A stretch of DNA of 64,000 bases from Pontibacter sp. SGAir0037 (GCF_005491705.1 NZ_CP028092.1:4836001-4900000), one strand, 5' to 3'; positions 19,441 through 27,633 are shown, counted from the stretch's first letter. Notes: a model not told the origin generated them from the letters alone. A program made the numbers and translations.

Positions 19441-20673
19441 ATGTTTTTCAAAAGTAACAGAAACAGTATTCTGCTTCTGGGCCTTGTCTGTACTGCATTA
19501 CTTGGCAGCATATCAAGCTGCGTCAGCAGTGCTGCACCGGAACAGGCAGGCTACAGCAACCCTTATGCAACAAAGGATGTAGGTACGCTGCCTCCCATTG
19601 CCAGTCTTACCGATGGCGTATGGCTCAAAGGAGACCTTCACGTGCACTCCAGGCATAGCAAGGAGTCAACGAACAATCCTATTTCAAAGATTCTTAACTT
19701 TTCTGGGGCAGTCGGTATAGACTTCATTTGCATTACCGACCACGATAACCATGTGAATGGAGACGTAGCAAACAATACCTGGGCAGATCCCGAGTTCAAG
19801 TCAGACTCCGTGCTGCTGCTGTATGGCGCAGAATGGACTACTACACGAGGCCACGGCAATCCGTTTTCGGCCAAACCATATCATCACCAGCGGCTGTTCG
19901 ACGTGCGCGACCAACGGGATACAGTCATCGGAAAGGTGGTAAATGACCTTGGCATTCATTTGTCTGCGAACCACCCGAGCGGGAAAGACCATTTCGGATA
20001 TTCCTATGACATGATCAAGTCCATTGAAGTATGGAACTCGGTGCTTTGGTCTAAAAATGCCAATGCTATTATGATTTGGGACGATATGCTCTCATCGGGG
20101 CGAAAGTTGACGGGCAGGGGTGGAAGCGATGCGCACCATGGCGTGCCTGATACACCAGAACAGGCCACGGAAAACAGTAGGCAGGCAACAGCCAACTATG
20201 TCGGTACCCCTACCACGTGGGTGTTTGCCACCGAGCGAACTTCACAGGCGGTTGTAGATGCCCTTACGAACGGGCGCGTTTCTATCAGTGCTAACCCTTA
20301 TGCACCGCGTGTAGAGTTCCATGCCGATCTAGACCAGGACGGCAAGCAAGACATGATGATGGGCGACAATGCCAAGTCTACGGGGAAGGCTGTCAAATTC
20401 CGCGTGCAGCTGACAGGCAATACTGTTCTAGGAGCATCCTATACCATAAATGTGGTGAAGAACGGTGGTAAGTTTCGCACCTTTGAAGTAACTGGTAACC
20501 AGCCAGTGGTAGAGTTTACTGATATACCGGAAGCGCTTGGCCGGAGTTACTACCGTGTGGTGGTAGAGGGCTCGCCGACAGACTATCCGGAGGTGCCGCA
20601 GTCAATGCAGCTAAGCGAGAACATGGTAGCACTGTCAAACCCGATCTTCTTTAATTTCGACCCGAACTTTTAG
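19441..20673 (+). CDS. PHP-domain lipoprotein, putative metallo-phosphoesterase
   Basis: From ATG 19441 the product is 410 residues with a lipoprotein signal (SISSC lipobox near residue 27); an upstream in-frame ATG at 19414 would add nine residues ahead of it and lies almost on the preceding terminator. PHP metal ligands are clear: GDLHVHSRHS (HxH), CITDHDNH, an ANHPSG His, and GGSDAHHG. The C-terminal 130 residues are beta-rich. It is a distant paralogue of the PHP protein encoded at 9335 but differs in anchoring, being lipid-linked. The metallophosphoesterase gene follows 37 bp later, so the two may be co-transcribed. Confidence 0.8.
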   Translation: MFFKSNRNSILLLGLVCTALLGSISSCVSSAAPEQAGYSNPYATKDVGTLPPIASLTDGVWLKGDLHVHSRHSKESTNNPISKILNFSGAVGIDFICITDHDNHVNGDVANNTWADPEFKSDSVLLLYGAEWTTTRGHGNPFSAKPYHHQRLFDVRDQRDTVIGKVVNDLGIHLSANHPSGKDHFGYSYDMIKSIEVWNSVLWSKNANAIMIWDDMLSSGRKLTGRGGSDAHHGVPDTPEQATENSRQATANYVGTPTTWVFATERTSQAVVDALTNGRVSISANPYAPRVEFHADLDQDGKQDMMMGDNAKSTGKAVKFRVQLTGNTVLGASYTINVVKNGGKFRTFEVTGNQPVVEFTDIPEALGRSYYRVVVEGSPTDYPEVPQSMQLSENMVALSNPIFFNFDPNF

Positions 20674-20710
20674 TCTCGGTTGAATAAGTTCTGTTGTCAA
20701 GTAAAATAAG

Positions 20711-21712
20711 ATGTCATACATGTCAATCAAGCGGCTTTTTGTTGTATTTATAGCTTGTGCCGCTTATGGCCTGCAGGCGCAGGCACAAACCAAGGATTAT
20801 GAGGCCGAATATGCCAAAGGGTACCGCGGCGGCTATATTAAGAAGCTGGAGTCGATAGACGGTGCGCTGGAATTTGTTGCCGTAGGAGATTTTGGCAGGG
20901 GAGGGGAGTATTTCCAGAAAGATATGGCCGAACAGTTGGCAAAAGCCGTGACAGGCATAAATGCCAGCTTTATTATATCCACGGGCGATAACATTTATCC
21001 TCACGGGGTGGCGAGTGTACAGGATCCGCTGTGGCAGTTATCATTCGAGAATGTCTTTTACCAGTACCCACTGCACCGCGACTGGTATGCGGTGTTGGGT
21101 AACCACGACTATGCTGGAAATGCACAGGCACAGGTTGATTATACCCACATCAGCCAGCGCTGGAACATGTCCGCCCGCTATTATACCTTCAAGCGAAATG
21201 TAGGGAAAGACGCAAAAGCACTTTTTATTTACCTTGATACTAACACCTTTGACAAGGCCGCTTACCAGAGCACTTATGGCGAGGAACTGGTGCAGCAGGA
21301 TAGTGCCGCTCAAAAGCAATGGCTGGAGCAGGTATTAGCGAATGACGATCCCACCGTAAAATGGAAAATAGTGATAGGGCACCACCCGATGTATACTGCC
21401 GGTAACAGGGCTTTGCAGGAGCCACACTTCCGCCACTCCCTGGAACTGATATTTGAGAAGTATAAAGTGGATGTATACTTGAGCGGTCATGAGCATCACT
21501 TGCAGTATTATCATCCGAAGGACAAGGTGACCCATCATTTTATTTCCGGCGCAGGGTCAGAGGCAAACGAAAGCTTGAAGCCAAGGGCTCCGCACGACTT
21601 CTTTGCGCCTATACAGGGCTTTATGACCTTTGCTCTAACGGAAAATATGCTCCTGATGCAGGCAATTGATCGGAAAGGTAAAGTTCTGAAGAAGGTAAGG
21701 ATAGAAAAATAG
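20711..21712 (+). CDS. Exported purple-acid-phosphatase-like metallophosphoesterase
   Basis: A 333-residue protein with a signal peptide ending in LQAQAQ. The calcineurin-like metal motifs are complete: VGDFGRGG, STGDNIYPHG, LGNHDYAG, IGHHPMYTAG and SGHEHHLQYY, in the order of tartrate-resistant (ACP5-like) purple acid phosphatases. A phosphomonoesterase role in the periplasm or at the surface is likely. It is the last plus-strand gene of the phosphoesterase locus, 37 bp after the PHP lipoprotein, with a weak hairpin (21725-21746) downstream. Beyond it lies the junction of the integrated element. Confidence 0.85.
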   Translation: MSYMSIKRLFVVFIACAAYGLQAQAQTKDYEAEYAKGYRGGYIKKLESIDGALEFVAVGDFGRGGEYFQKDMAEQLAKAVTGINASFIISTGDNIYPHGVASVQDPLWQLSFENVFYQYPLHRDWYAVLGNHDYAGNAQAQVDYTHISQRWNMSARYYTFKRNVGKDAKALFIYLDTNTFDKAAYQSTYGEELVQQDSAAQKQWLEQVLANDDPTVKWKIVIGHHPMYTAGNRALQEPHFRHSLELIFEKYKVDVYLSGHEHHLQYYHPKDKVTHHFISGAGSEANESLKPRAPHDFFAPIQGFMTFALTENMLLMQAIDRKGKVLKKVRIEK

Positions 21713-22067
21713 TCATAGAGGCAAAAGGCTGTTTCAAAATAGCCTTCTCCTGAAATCTAAGGATAGAGCGGGAACTATTAAATAAATATATAAAACGATG
21801 TAGATCCGCCGCACTTGGGGAGGGGTGGTGGGTGGTTGTGGCAAAAGACATAGAACAGACGCAGGCTTTGGGTGCTGCAGTGAAGGTAAGTTTTGGCAGC
21901 TACGGAGCCTCCCGTAGAAAGCTCATCAATGCCCGGCACTCAGTTGGTCCTGTTAAGCAGTATCACCTTTAACTGCTCTACAATCTCAATCCTGCCGCAT
22001 CCCATTTTTTGCAAATAAGAAAACGGATAAATAATGAAAGTTTGTGTGCAAATTGTATGCAAATAAA

Positions 22068-22098
22068 AAAGGCCCTTAGCGTGCTGCTAAGGGCCTTT
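22068..22098. terminator. Terminator-like hairpin beside the tRNA fragment
   Basis: A 13-bp stem (22068-22080 with 22086-22098) with a 5-nt loop. It lies just beyond the 3-prime end of the tRNA fragment and was probably the terminator of the original tRNA gene. Confidence 0.7.
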
Positions 22099-22102
22099 AA
22101 AG

Positions 22103-22147
22103 TGGTCACGTAGGGAGTCGAACCCCAAACCTTCTGATTCGTAGTCA
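22103..22147 (-). other. tRNA-Arg(ACG) 3-prime fragment, left attachment site
   Basis: Read on the minus strand, this is the 3-prime half of a tRNA: anticodon loop CTACGAA (anticodon ACG), the 3-prime anticodon stem TCAGA, T-arm TGGGG-TTCGACT-CCCTA, acceptor strand CGTGACC and discriminator A. The 5-prime half is absent: pairing with the anticodon stem breaks after three bases, and what follows is unrelated. An integrase gene begins 150 bp away. This is the pattern left when a tyrosine-recombinase element integrates into a tRNA gene, with crossover near the anticodon loop. The intact copy should lie at the far end of the element. Confidence 0.75.
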
Positions 22148-22300
22148 TGACGATGTCCTTTATTGTTAGTTTTAGATATTTATAAAAAGCCTGTTTTTAG
22201 CCAAATTAAGCACTTTTTGTTTCGCCTTACTTAGCAATATTCCTTGACTTTTTGAGGGTTTGTGTGCAAATTGTGTGTACAGAAAATTATTTGCACACAC

Positions 22301-23620
22301 ATGATACCTGTACTTACTTCCGTCATGCTGGATACCAGAAGGACCTTGAAAGACGGTTCTTTTCCGGTAAGGTTACGGCTGACCTACCAACGGCAGCGCA
22401 AATACTACAACACCAGCTACTCTTTAAGCGAGGCAGAATTCTCCAAAGTCCAGGCTGAAAAACCTAAGGGAAAATACAAGGAGCTTCGGATAGCCTTCCA
22501 GGCGATAGAGCAGAAGGCTATCGGTATCATTCGTAACCTGGATGTCTTCACGTTTGAGCAGTTCGAAAAGAAGTATCTAAAAGCGGCCGTCAAAAATGAT
22601 GTCTTCACTGCCTTCGAACAACAGGTCAAAAAGCTGGCGGAAGAGGGCAGGGTAGGAACAGCCAGCAGTTATGAGAGTGCCAGCCTTAGCCTGCTTTCTT
22701 ACATTCACAAGGAGCCCTTAACCAGGAACAAAGGTTTGTCTCGGGCTAAAGCAAACGAGAAAAAGGAAAATCTGCTGAAAAAGCGGAAACCCTTGGCGTA
22801 TGCCGCTGTCACGGTTGACTTCCTGACGGGGTATGAGAAATGGATGCTTCTACACGGCAATTCCATCACCACCATCGGTATCTACCTTAGAGCGGTCCGG
22901 GCCATCTACAACAATGCCATCGCTGCCGGGGAGGTGACCGTCGACCTGTATCCGTTCGGCAAAAGAAAATACCAGATACCTTCGGGACGGAATGTGAAGA
23001 AAGCCCTGACATTGGCGGACATCGAGAAGATTTTCTCCTACCAGCCTGCTTCTGAAAATGAAGGCCGTGCAAGGGACCTGTGGGTCTTCTCCTACCTGTG
23101 CAACGGGATCAACGTGAAGGACATGGCGCGGCTGAAATACAGGCAGCTCGACAAGGACACCATCACGTTTGTCAGGGCTAAAACGGAACGCACCAGCCGC
23201 CAGAACCTTAAAGCTATCACGGCCATGCGAACACCGGTGATAGACGAGATCATCGAGAGATGGGGCAATAAACCTGCTTATAGTGAGGCCTATGTGTTTC
23301 CCTTACTTGAGCCGGAGCTATCGGCGGAGCGGGAGCGGGCAAAGATTCAGCACGCCACCAAGACCATCAACAAGTACATTAAGCGAGTGGCGGCTGCGGT
23401 TGGCATTGAGAAAAATGTAAGCACTTATACGGCCAGGCACTCTTTCTCCACCGTCCTCAAGCGGGCAGGGGCACCAATAGAACTTATATCTGAGTCCTTG
23501 GGGCACTCTAATCTAAAGACTACCGAAAGCTACCTGGATAGCTTTGAGGATAGTGTGAAGAGGCAGTACACAGCGCAGCTGACAGCTTTCAAGAATGCCA
23601 GTCTCGGTAAGCTTAGTTAA
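22301..23620 (+). CDS. int: Tyrosine-type site-specific integrase
   Basis: Integrates and, with a partner, excises the element at the tRNA-Arg site. From the ATG at 22301 the product is 439 residues; the GTG at 22262 falls inside the repeat cluster and is less likely. An N-terminal arm-binding domain (MLDTRRTLKDGSFPVRLRLT), a SAM-like core-binding domain (about 95-215) and a catalytic domain follow. Catalytic residues seen are ARHSF (His and Arg), LGHSN and the tyrosine in TTESYLD. The first catalytic Arg seems replaced: GLR is read as GIN in SYLCNGINVKDMARL, as is known for IntDOT-like Bacteroidota integrases. Confidence 0.92.
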   Translation: MIPVLTSVMLDTRRTLKDGSFPVRLRLTYQRQRKYYNTSYSLSEAEFSKVQAEKPKGKYKELRIAFQAIEQKAIGIIRNLDVFTFEQFEKKYLKAAVKNDVFTAFEQQVKKLAEEGRVGTASSYESASLSLLSYIHKEPLTRNKGLSRAKANEKKENLLKKRKPLAYAAVTVDFLTGYEKWMLLHGNSITTIGIYLRAVRAIYNNAIAAGEVTVDLYPFGKRKYQIPSGRNVKKALTLADIEKIFSYQPASENEGRARDLWVFSYLCNGINVKDMARLKYRQLDKDTITFVRAKTERTSRQNLKAITAMRTPVIDEIIERWGNKPAYSEAYVFPLLEPELSAERERAKIQHATKTINKYIKRVAAAVGIEKNVSTYTARHSFSTVLKRAGAPIELISESLGHSNLKTTESYLDSFEDSVKRQYTAQLTAFKNASLGKLS

Positions 23621-23772
23621 GCTTAATGTCCTATAGATTGATCTTATTAGAATATTAAGTATGACTTTGTATCTGCCTGGGGTCATAATATACTGCCGAT
23701 GCAGAAAGTAAAAGACTTAGATGAAGTTGCTTATTATGCTTCTTCGGCAGTGGGAATGGGTTGCTCGCCTGA

Positions 23773-24846
23773 TCACACCACCTCAAAGGCAGCTTCAGCA
23801 AAGGCGACGCCATTCAGGTAGATGGCTACACGGTGCTCGCCCGGGTAATGCCTGCGGGTGGTCATTTGCTGAAAAGAATGGCTTTTGCTGAACACGGCTT
23901 GTCCGGGTTCGAAAAACTTCTCCACCAGTTTGAACACTTTGGTGCCGTGTTTACCGCCGGGCCTGGCGTAATGGATGACGTACTCGATCCTGATCTTCTG
24001 CGGCTGGCTTACATGAAGAGAGAACCGGAAGCTCAACCTGGAGCCGATGCTGACGGCAGGCGTTTCCACTGCTAGGTCGATGATTTTTACCTCCTGCACC
24101 GGTTGCAGGCCAAACAAAGCCAGCGCCTGCGGGTGACCTTTGCGGATCAGGCCACGGCAGGCGTGCCGGATAATCCAGTTCGTGTTTTCGTCTGTTCCCA
24201 GCCAGGAAGCGGCAATTTGCAGCACCACGTCCGGGTGGTCTTTGGAGATGTCGTTCAGGTTATTGGCAACGCTTCTTCGCACGTAGTCAGAGGGATCGGC
24301 CTTTAGTACTTCCAGGATAGGTAAAACAGGCGAAGGGTCCTTTTTCAAAGCCGGAAGCCCCATGGCCCAGGGCAGGCGCGGGCGGCACCCTTCGCTGGCC
24401 AGTCTCCTGACATGGTGGTTCTCGTGTGTTGCCCACTGCAGCATCTGCTCCAGCATAGGCGCTGGGTAACGCAGGATAAAAGGCCTTACGGCAAACTCGG
24501 AGCTGGAGTAGGATGTAAAAGCGGCCAGCGCCGCCACAGATTCCCCGTAGTGCTCCAGGCCGAACACCTCCACAAAGTCAGGGAAGATTATTCCTGCCAG
24601 TCCTGTATAGCCCGGTGCAACTTTGTATAGTAGATCGAGCTGTTGCGGATAGGGCAGGGGCATAAACCGGTGCAGGCAGCGGGTAATGTGCCGCATCCTT
24701 TCCTTCAGCTCCAGCTTTTCCCACTGCTCATCCAGCACGGCCCGGGTAAATTCCTTTTGCTGAAACAAAGGGAGATGTTGTGAAAGGTTGGCCGCCAGCC
24801 TTTGCACCAGGGCCTTGTTGTAAATATCCTTTAAGAGTGCCGACAT
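23773..24846 (-). CDS. DNA alkylation repair protein, AlkC-like
   Basis: A 357-residue HEAT-like-repeat DNA glycosylase candidate that removes alkylated purines. The N-terminus (LKDIYNKALVQRLAANLSQ) and the helical repeats over residues 1-240, including HHVRRLASEGCRPRLPW and SDYVRRSVANNLNDISKDHP, fit the AlkC/AlkD group. After residue 250 a beta-rich, Ig-like tail is visible (SRLSFRFSLHV, IRIEYVIHYARPGGKHGTKVFKL in parts, HRVAIYLNGV), a feature known from AlkC. It sits between the integrase and regulators of the mobile element and is probably cargo. Stop overlaps nothing; the start ATG at 24846 is clear. Confidence 0.85.
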   Translation of the reverse strand: MSALLKDIYNKALVQRLAANLSQHLPLFQQKEFTRAVLDEQWEKLELKERMRHITRCLHRFMPLPYPQQLDLLYKVAPGYTGLAGIIFPDFVEVFGLEHYGESVAALAAFTSYSSSEFAVRPFILRYPAPMLEQMLQWATHENHHVRRLASEGCRPRLPWAMGLPALKKDPSPVLPILEVLKADPSDYVRRSVANNLNDISKDHPDVVLQIAASWLGTDENTNWIIRHACRGLIRKGHPQALALFGLQPVQEVKIIDLAVETPAVSIGSRLSFRFSLHVSQPQKIRIEYVIHYARPGGKHGTKVFKLVEKFFEPGQAVFSKSHSFQQMTTRRHYPGEHRVAIYLNGVAFAEAAFEVV

Positions 24847-24959
24847 CTGGTCTAAGCGGTTGATCTGCCTGCAAGTTAATCACAATGCTATGACAACAGT
24901 GTGTCAGCAGGATATATTGATAAAGTACCGACAGGCTTTACTTGTACCTATTGTATAAC

Positions 24960-24996
24960 AAAGCCCGCCGAGATCAGTCTATATCTGACGGGCTTT
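24960..24996 (-). terminator. Terminator after the minus-strand XRE gene
   Basis: AAAGCCCG (24960-24967) pairs with CGGGCTTT (24989-24996), with an inner TCAG/CTGA pairing. It lies about 35 bp after the XRE stop at 25032. Confidence 0.6.
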
Positions 24997-25031
24997 ACAT
25001 TATATCTATTGTAGAGTACAAACAGCAAATA

Positions 25032-25430
25032 CTACTCCTTCTTCATCAGTCGCTCCAGCAACTCTACCTTCTCCCGCTCGCTCTGCAGCAGGCGCTCGTA
25101 AAGCTTTTTATTTTCTTCCATTACCTCCATCAGCTTATCAAGCGGATTGAAGGTAAGAGTGCAGTTATTGTTAACTGAACCAGCATTGTCATTTAACGTA
25201 CTAGAAATTATATTAATGACAGCGTCATCACTATAGTTTTTTATAGCCTCCGTCTGAACGCCAAGCACCTTGGCAATTTTCACCAGCGTTTCCTCTTCCA
25301 CCGCCTCACTTGCTTCAATGCGCGACACCGTCTGCTGGCTCACGCCCAGCTCGTGGGCAAGACTTTCCTGCTTAATGCCGCGCAGCTCTCTAATGCGGCT
25401 GATCTTTCTTCCGATGTGCACGGGCTTCAT
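25032..25430 (-). CDS. XRE-family transcriptional regulator
   Basis: A small DNA-binding regulator. From ATG 25430 it has 132 residues; an ATG at 25442 would add four residues but lies at the probable transcription start set by a -7 box at 25454-25447. The HTH reads IGRKISRIRELRGIKQESLAHELGVSQQTVSRIEAS in parts (residues 5-40). The C-terminus from about 95 is a charged coiled coil (KKLYERLLQSEREKVELLERLMKK). It is divergent from a second XRE gene of the same design at 25706, which suggests a paired switch controlling the mobile element; that role is inference. Confidence 0.85.
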   Translation of the reverse strand: MKPVHIGRKISRIRELRGIKQESLAHELGVSQQTVSRIEASEAVEEETLVKIAKVLGVQTEAIKNYSDDAVINIISSTLNDNAGSVNNNCTLTFNPLDKLMEVMEENKKLYERLLQSEREKVELLERLMKKE

Positions 25431-25446
25431 AGTCGTTTCCATGTAT

Positions 25447-25454
25447 CAAATATA
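25447..25454 (-). promoter_or_regulatory. Possible -7 box of the minus-strand XRE gene
   Basis: The minus strand reads TATATTTG, a full match to TAnnTTTG, 17-24 bp upstream of ATG 25430. No clear -33 element at the usual spacing. Confidence 0.4.
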
Positions 25455-25494
25455 GCATTTTCGCCTGAGTACGAAAAACAATAAGATGAGTAAA

Positions 25495-25521
25495 GTACAC
25501 AGGCTTTGGGTTCGGTACACA
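25495..25521. promoter_or_regulatory. Paired GTACACA sites, possible operator
   Basis: Two direct copies of GTACACA (25495-25501 and 25515-25521) are exactly 20 bp apart, about two helical turns, between two divergent XRE genes. A related GTAC lies near 25530. They could be binding sites for one of the XRE proteins. Confidence 0.35.
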
Positions 25522-25705
25522 AAGATAATGTACCATCTTAGGCAAACAGCAGACCAAGATGTCATGCAAACGGTGAAAGCAGCCGCCATTCCGGGTGGTC
25601 CTTGATGCAGCCGGATGATATCGTGTTCCTGCAGACTGAAATGAATGGGAGTGGCTAGTCATGTCCTGCCCTGCTACATTACCAGTACGGTTATAAACAG
25701 CTATT

Positions 25706-26164
25706 ATGTCAAAGAGAACGGAGGAACAGGAGCCCAGGCCCCACCTGGGGCACAAGGTACAGCGTTTGCGGGAAGTGCTGGGCATGAAGCAGGCTGTCTT
25801 AGCCCGTGCAACTGGCATGAGCCAGCAGAACGCCTCCAAGCTGGAGCAGAGCGAAACCATACCGGACCAGACGCTGGAGCGGCTGGCAAAGGGCTTAGGG
25901 GTCACAGCAGGTTTCATCAGGCGGTTTGACGAAGAAGAGGCTGTCCGACACCTCCAGCAGCATATCCTTGCCACCTGCGCAACGTCCAGCCACCATGCCA
26001 TTGATAAAGCGGTAGCGCTCTTCGAGCAGCTGCTCCAGCTTGAGAAGGAAAAAATGAAGCTGCTCACCCGTGTCCACCAGGACATCCTCGCCCTGGCGGA
26101 GCAACTGCATGCACTGGAAAAGGAGCAGCCATTAGATAGGGGAGGAGAAGGGAACCGTAACTAA
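25706..26164 (+). CDS. XRE-family transcriptional regulator
   Basis: A 152-residue regulator, divergent from the XRE gene ending at 25032. The HTH (about residues 13-70) contains LGHKVQRLREVLGMKQAVLA, then MSQQNASKLEQSETIPDQ. The C-terminal third is a coiled coil (LLQLEKEKMKLLTRVHQDILALAEQLHALEKE in parts), the same arrangement as the neighbour, so the two look like ancient paralogues. It is GC-richer than its partner, matching the mobilisation block to its right. Its stop is 45 bp from the end of the minus-strand mobilisation genes (convergent). Confidence 0.85.
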   Translation: MSKRTEEQEPRPHLGHKVQRLREVLGMKQAVLARATGMSQQNASKLEQSETIPDQTLERLAKGLGVTAGFIRRFDEEEAVRHLQQHILATCATSSHHAIDKAVALFEQLLQLEKEKMKLLTRVHQDILALAEQLHALEKEQPLDRGGEGNRN

Positions 26165-26209
26165 ACGGCTTGCTTTTGGGTTGTTCGCTCTTACGTTGGT
26201 TGCGGCCTC

Positions 26210-26701
26210 TTATGGATGACGATGGTAAGTGGAGTCCACCCACTGTACCGCCTCCGGGTAAGCCTGCTGCAGCGCCCTGTACTTGGCCTCGTTCACTTTT
26301 AGCCTGCCGTTCTCCCGGTACAGGCCAAAGCACAGCCCTGCGGAAATGGCAGCTGCCAACAGGCAGGCGATGGCCCCGATGATGAAGCCTCTCGACCTGT
26401 CCTCGAAGTGGTGGTGGTGCCGGACGGGCAGCACCTTGGGCAGTTTGGAGATCGTGTCGCGGAACGAATTGATCTGGGCGTAGATCTGCAGGGCCTGCAG
26501 GCTCAGGTCATGCCGCCCGAGGAGGGCCTTGAGCTCCTCCAGCTGCCTGGAGATGTCGGGAGCAGCAGGCGCCTGCTGCTCTGGCTCTTGCCCGGGCCTT
26601 GCCGTTTCGGCAGGATGCTCGAGCTTTTCGAGCCGTTTGCCGTGGAGGGCCAGCACGCGCTCCGCGTCGGCCACCCGTTCTTCTAATTCCGCTGGTGTCA
26701 T
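26210..26701 (-). CDS. Membrane-anchored mobilisation accessory protein
   Basis: A 163-residue protein translated from ATG 26701, which overlaps the relaxase stop by 4 bp (ATGA). Residues 1-80 are charged and helical, starting TPAELEERVADAERVLALHG with a second coiled-coil stretch (RQLEELKALLGRHDLSLQALQIYAQI in parts). A natural HHHH run (about 94-97) precedes one transmembrane helix (about 105-127, GFIIGAIACLLAAAISAGL). A short charged tail follows. The last gene of the mob operon, it may tie the relaxosome to the membrane or coupling protein; I know no experimentally defined homologue. Confidence 0.7.
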   Translation of the reverse strand: MTPAELEERVADAERVLALHGKRLEKLEHPAETARPGQEPEQQAPAAPDISRQLEELKALLGRHDLSLQALQIYAQINSFRDTISKLPKVLPVRHHHHFEDRSRGFIIGAIACLLAAAISAGLCFGLYRENGRLKVNEAKYRALQQAYPEAVQWVDSTYHRHP

Positions 26702-27633
26702 AGGTGTCTGCTCTTTTTCTTTCTGCGTTTCTTCCGCAAGTGGTAATCCTCCACAGGCGCTGCGTTCTCTGCCTGGCCTAAAGGGGATAATAAGCCGCTG
26801 CCGGCAGAGGGAAGCAAGGAGGGGGTGTGGCCAGGAGCAGCAGGCCTTGTGATATGCAGGTGAACCTGTTGCTGCTTTTGGACCAGTGCCGACAGCGCTT
26901 CCTGCTGCCTGCTCAGCTCCAGCTGTTTGCTGATGCCGCGGTAGCTGAAGCTCCGGGAAATGGCAGAGCCCTTGAAGCTGATCTCCCCCTGGCGGAAGCT
27001 GACGCCCTGCACCTGCTCTGAGCCGCTTCTGTACTTGAAGTGAAGCGTGATGCCTTTCTGCAGCAGCAGCGCCTCCAGTTCCTGCCAGCTGCTGGCCTTG
27101 CCCAGGGCGGAGCTGATGGCATCGTGCAGGGCGTACTTTGCCTTGTCGGCCCCTGTGAGGCGCTGGCGGTTCACCTGCCCTTTGCCCGGTGCCAGGTAGT
27201 AGCCGTGGCGCTCGGTCATCTCCCGGCATACCCGGGCGTTGCGGCGGCGCTGCAGCTTATCCGGGATGGTTTTGCCGTGGTAGTCCACCCGGTTGTAGAC
27301 GATGTGCAGGTGCGGATGCTCCCGGTCCCGGTGCTCGACCACTAGGTACTGCGTGTCTTGGATGCCCATCTTCTCCAGGTACTCCCTTGCCCGCTCCGCC
27401 ATCACCTCCGCACTGAGTTTCTCCTTGTCATGTGTGCTCCAGCTCAGGGCGATGTGGCCCACGGCTTTGCCCAGCTCGGGCCTGAGCTGGCGCTGCAGGT
27501 GGAAGTCGGCGACCATAGCGGAGACGGAATCCGTGCGGATCCCCTCTGCTGCCAGCACCCGCGCCCCTTGCTTCTGCGCCACGTAGCGCACGCAGCCCGC
27601 AAAGCTTTTGCCAATCATCACCTTGCCGATCAT
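26698..27633 (-). CDS. Relaxase / mobilisation nuclease
   Basis: Nicks the transfer origin and leads DNA transfer. From ATG 27633 the product has 311 residues and starts MIGKVMIGKSFAGCVRYV, a start common among Bacteroidota mobilisation relaxases. The catalytic region has GHIALSWS, and the metal-binding His motif EHPHLHIVYNRVDYHG (about 128-143). A basic tail (LRKKRRKKKSRHL) closes the protein. The start overlaps the mobC stop by 4 bp and the stop overlaps the next gene by 4 bp, so the three are translationally coupled. Reading upstream of 27633 in this frame gives low-complexity Gly/Pro sequence, an artefact of the GC-rich mobC gene. Confidence 0.88.
   Translation of the reverse strand: MIGKVMIGKSFAGCVRYVAQKQGARVLAAEGIRTDSVSAMVADFHLQRQLRPELGKAVGHIALSWSTHDKEKLSAEVMAERAREYLEKMGIQDTQYLVVEHRDREHPHLHIVYNRVDYHGKTIPDKLQRRRNARVCREMTERHGYYLAPGKGQVNRQRLTGADKAKYALHDAISSALGKASSWQELEALLLQKGITLHFKYRSGSEQVQGVSFRQGEISFKGSAISRSFSYRGISKQLELSRQQEALSALVQKQQQVHLHITRPAAPGHTPSLLPSAGSGLLSPLGQAENAAPVEDYHLRKKRRKKKSRHL

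Larger units (their letters stand above)
21713..22260. other. Chromosome-element junction region
   Basis: About 550 bp without a protein gene. It contains a weak hairpin (AAGGCT at 21725 with AGCCTT at 21741), the TGTnTGCAAAT repeats, a terminator-like hairpin and the tRNA-Arg 3-prime fragment listed separately. Confidence 0.5.
22043..22299. repeat. TGTnTGCAAAT repeats flanking the attachment site
   Basis: Three direct copies (22043-22053, 22054-22064 with one change, 22261-22271) and one inverted copy (22289-22299) of TGTGTGCAAAT surround the tRNA fragment and precede the integrase start. Their place and arrangement suit integrase arm-type binding sites or an autoregulatory operator. Confidence 0.5.

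Noticed and set aside
26702..27229. Long upstream extension of the membrane mobilisation protein
   Set aside because: It overlaps the relaxase in another frame and reads as Pro/Arg/Gly-rich low-complexity sequence typical of GC-rich shadows.
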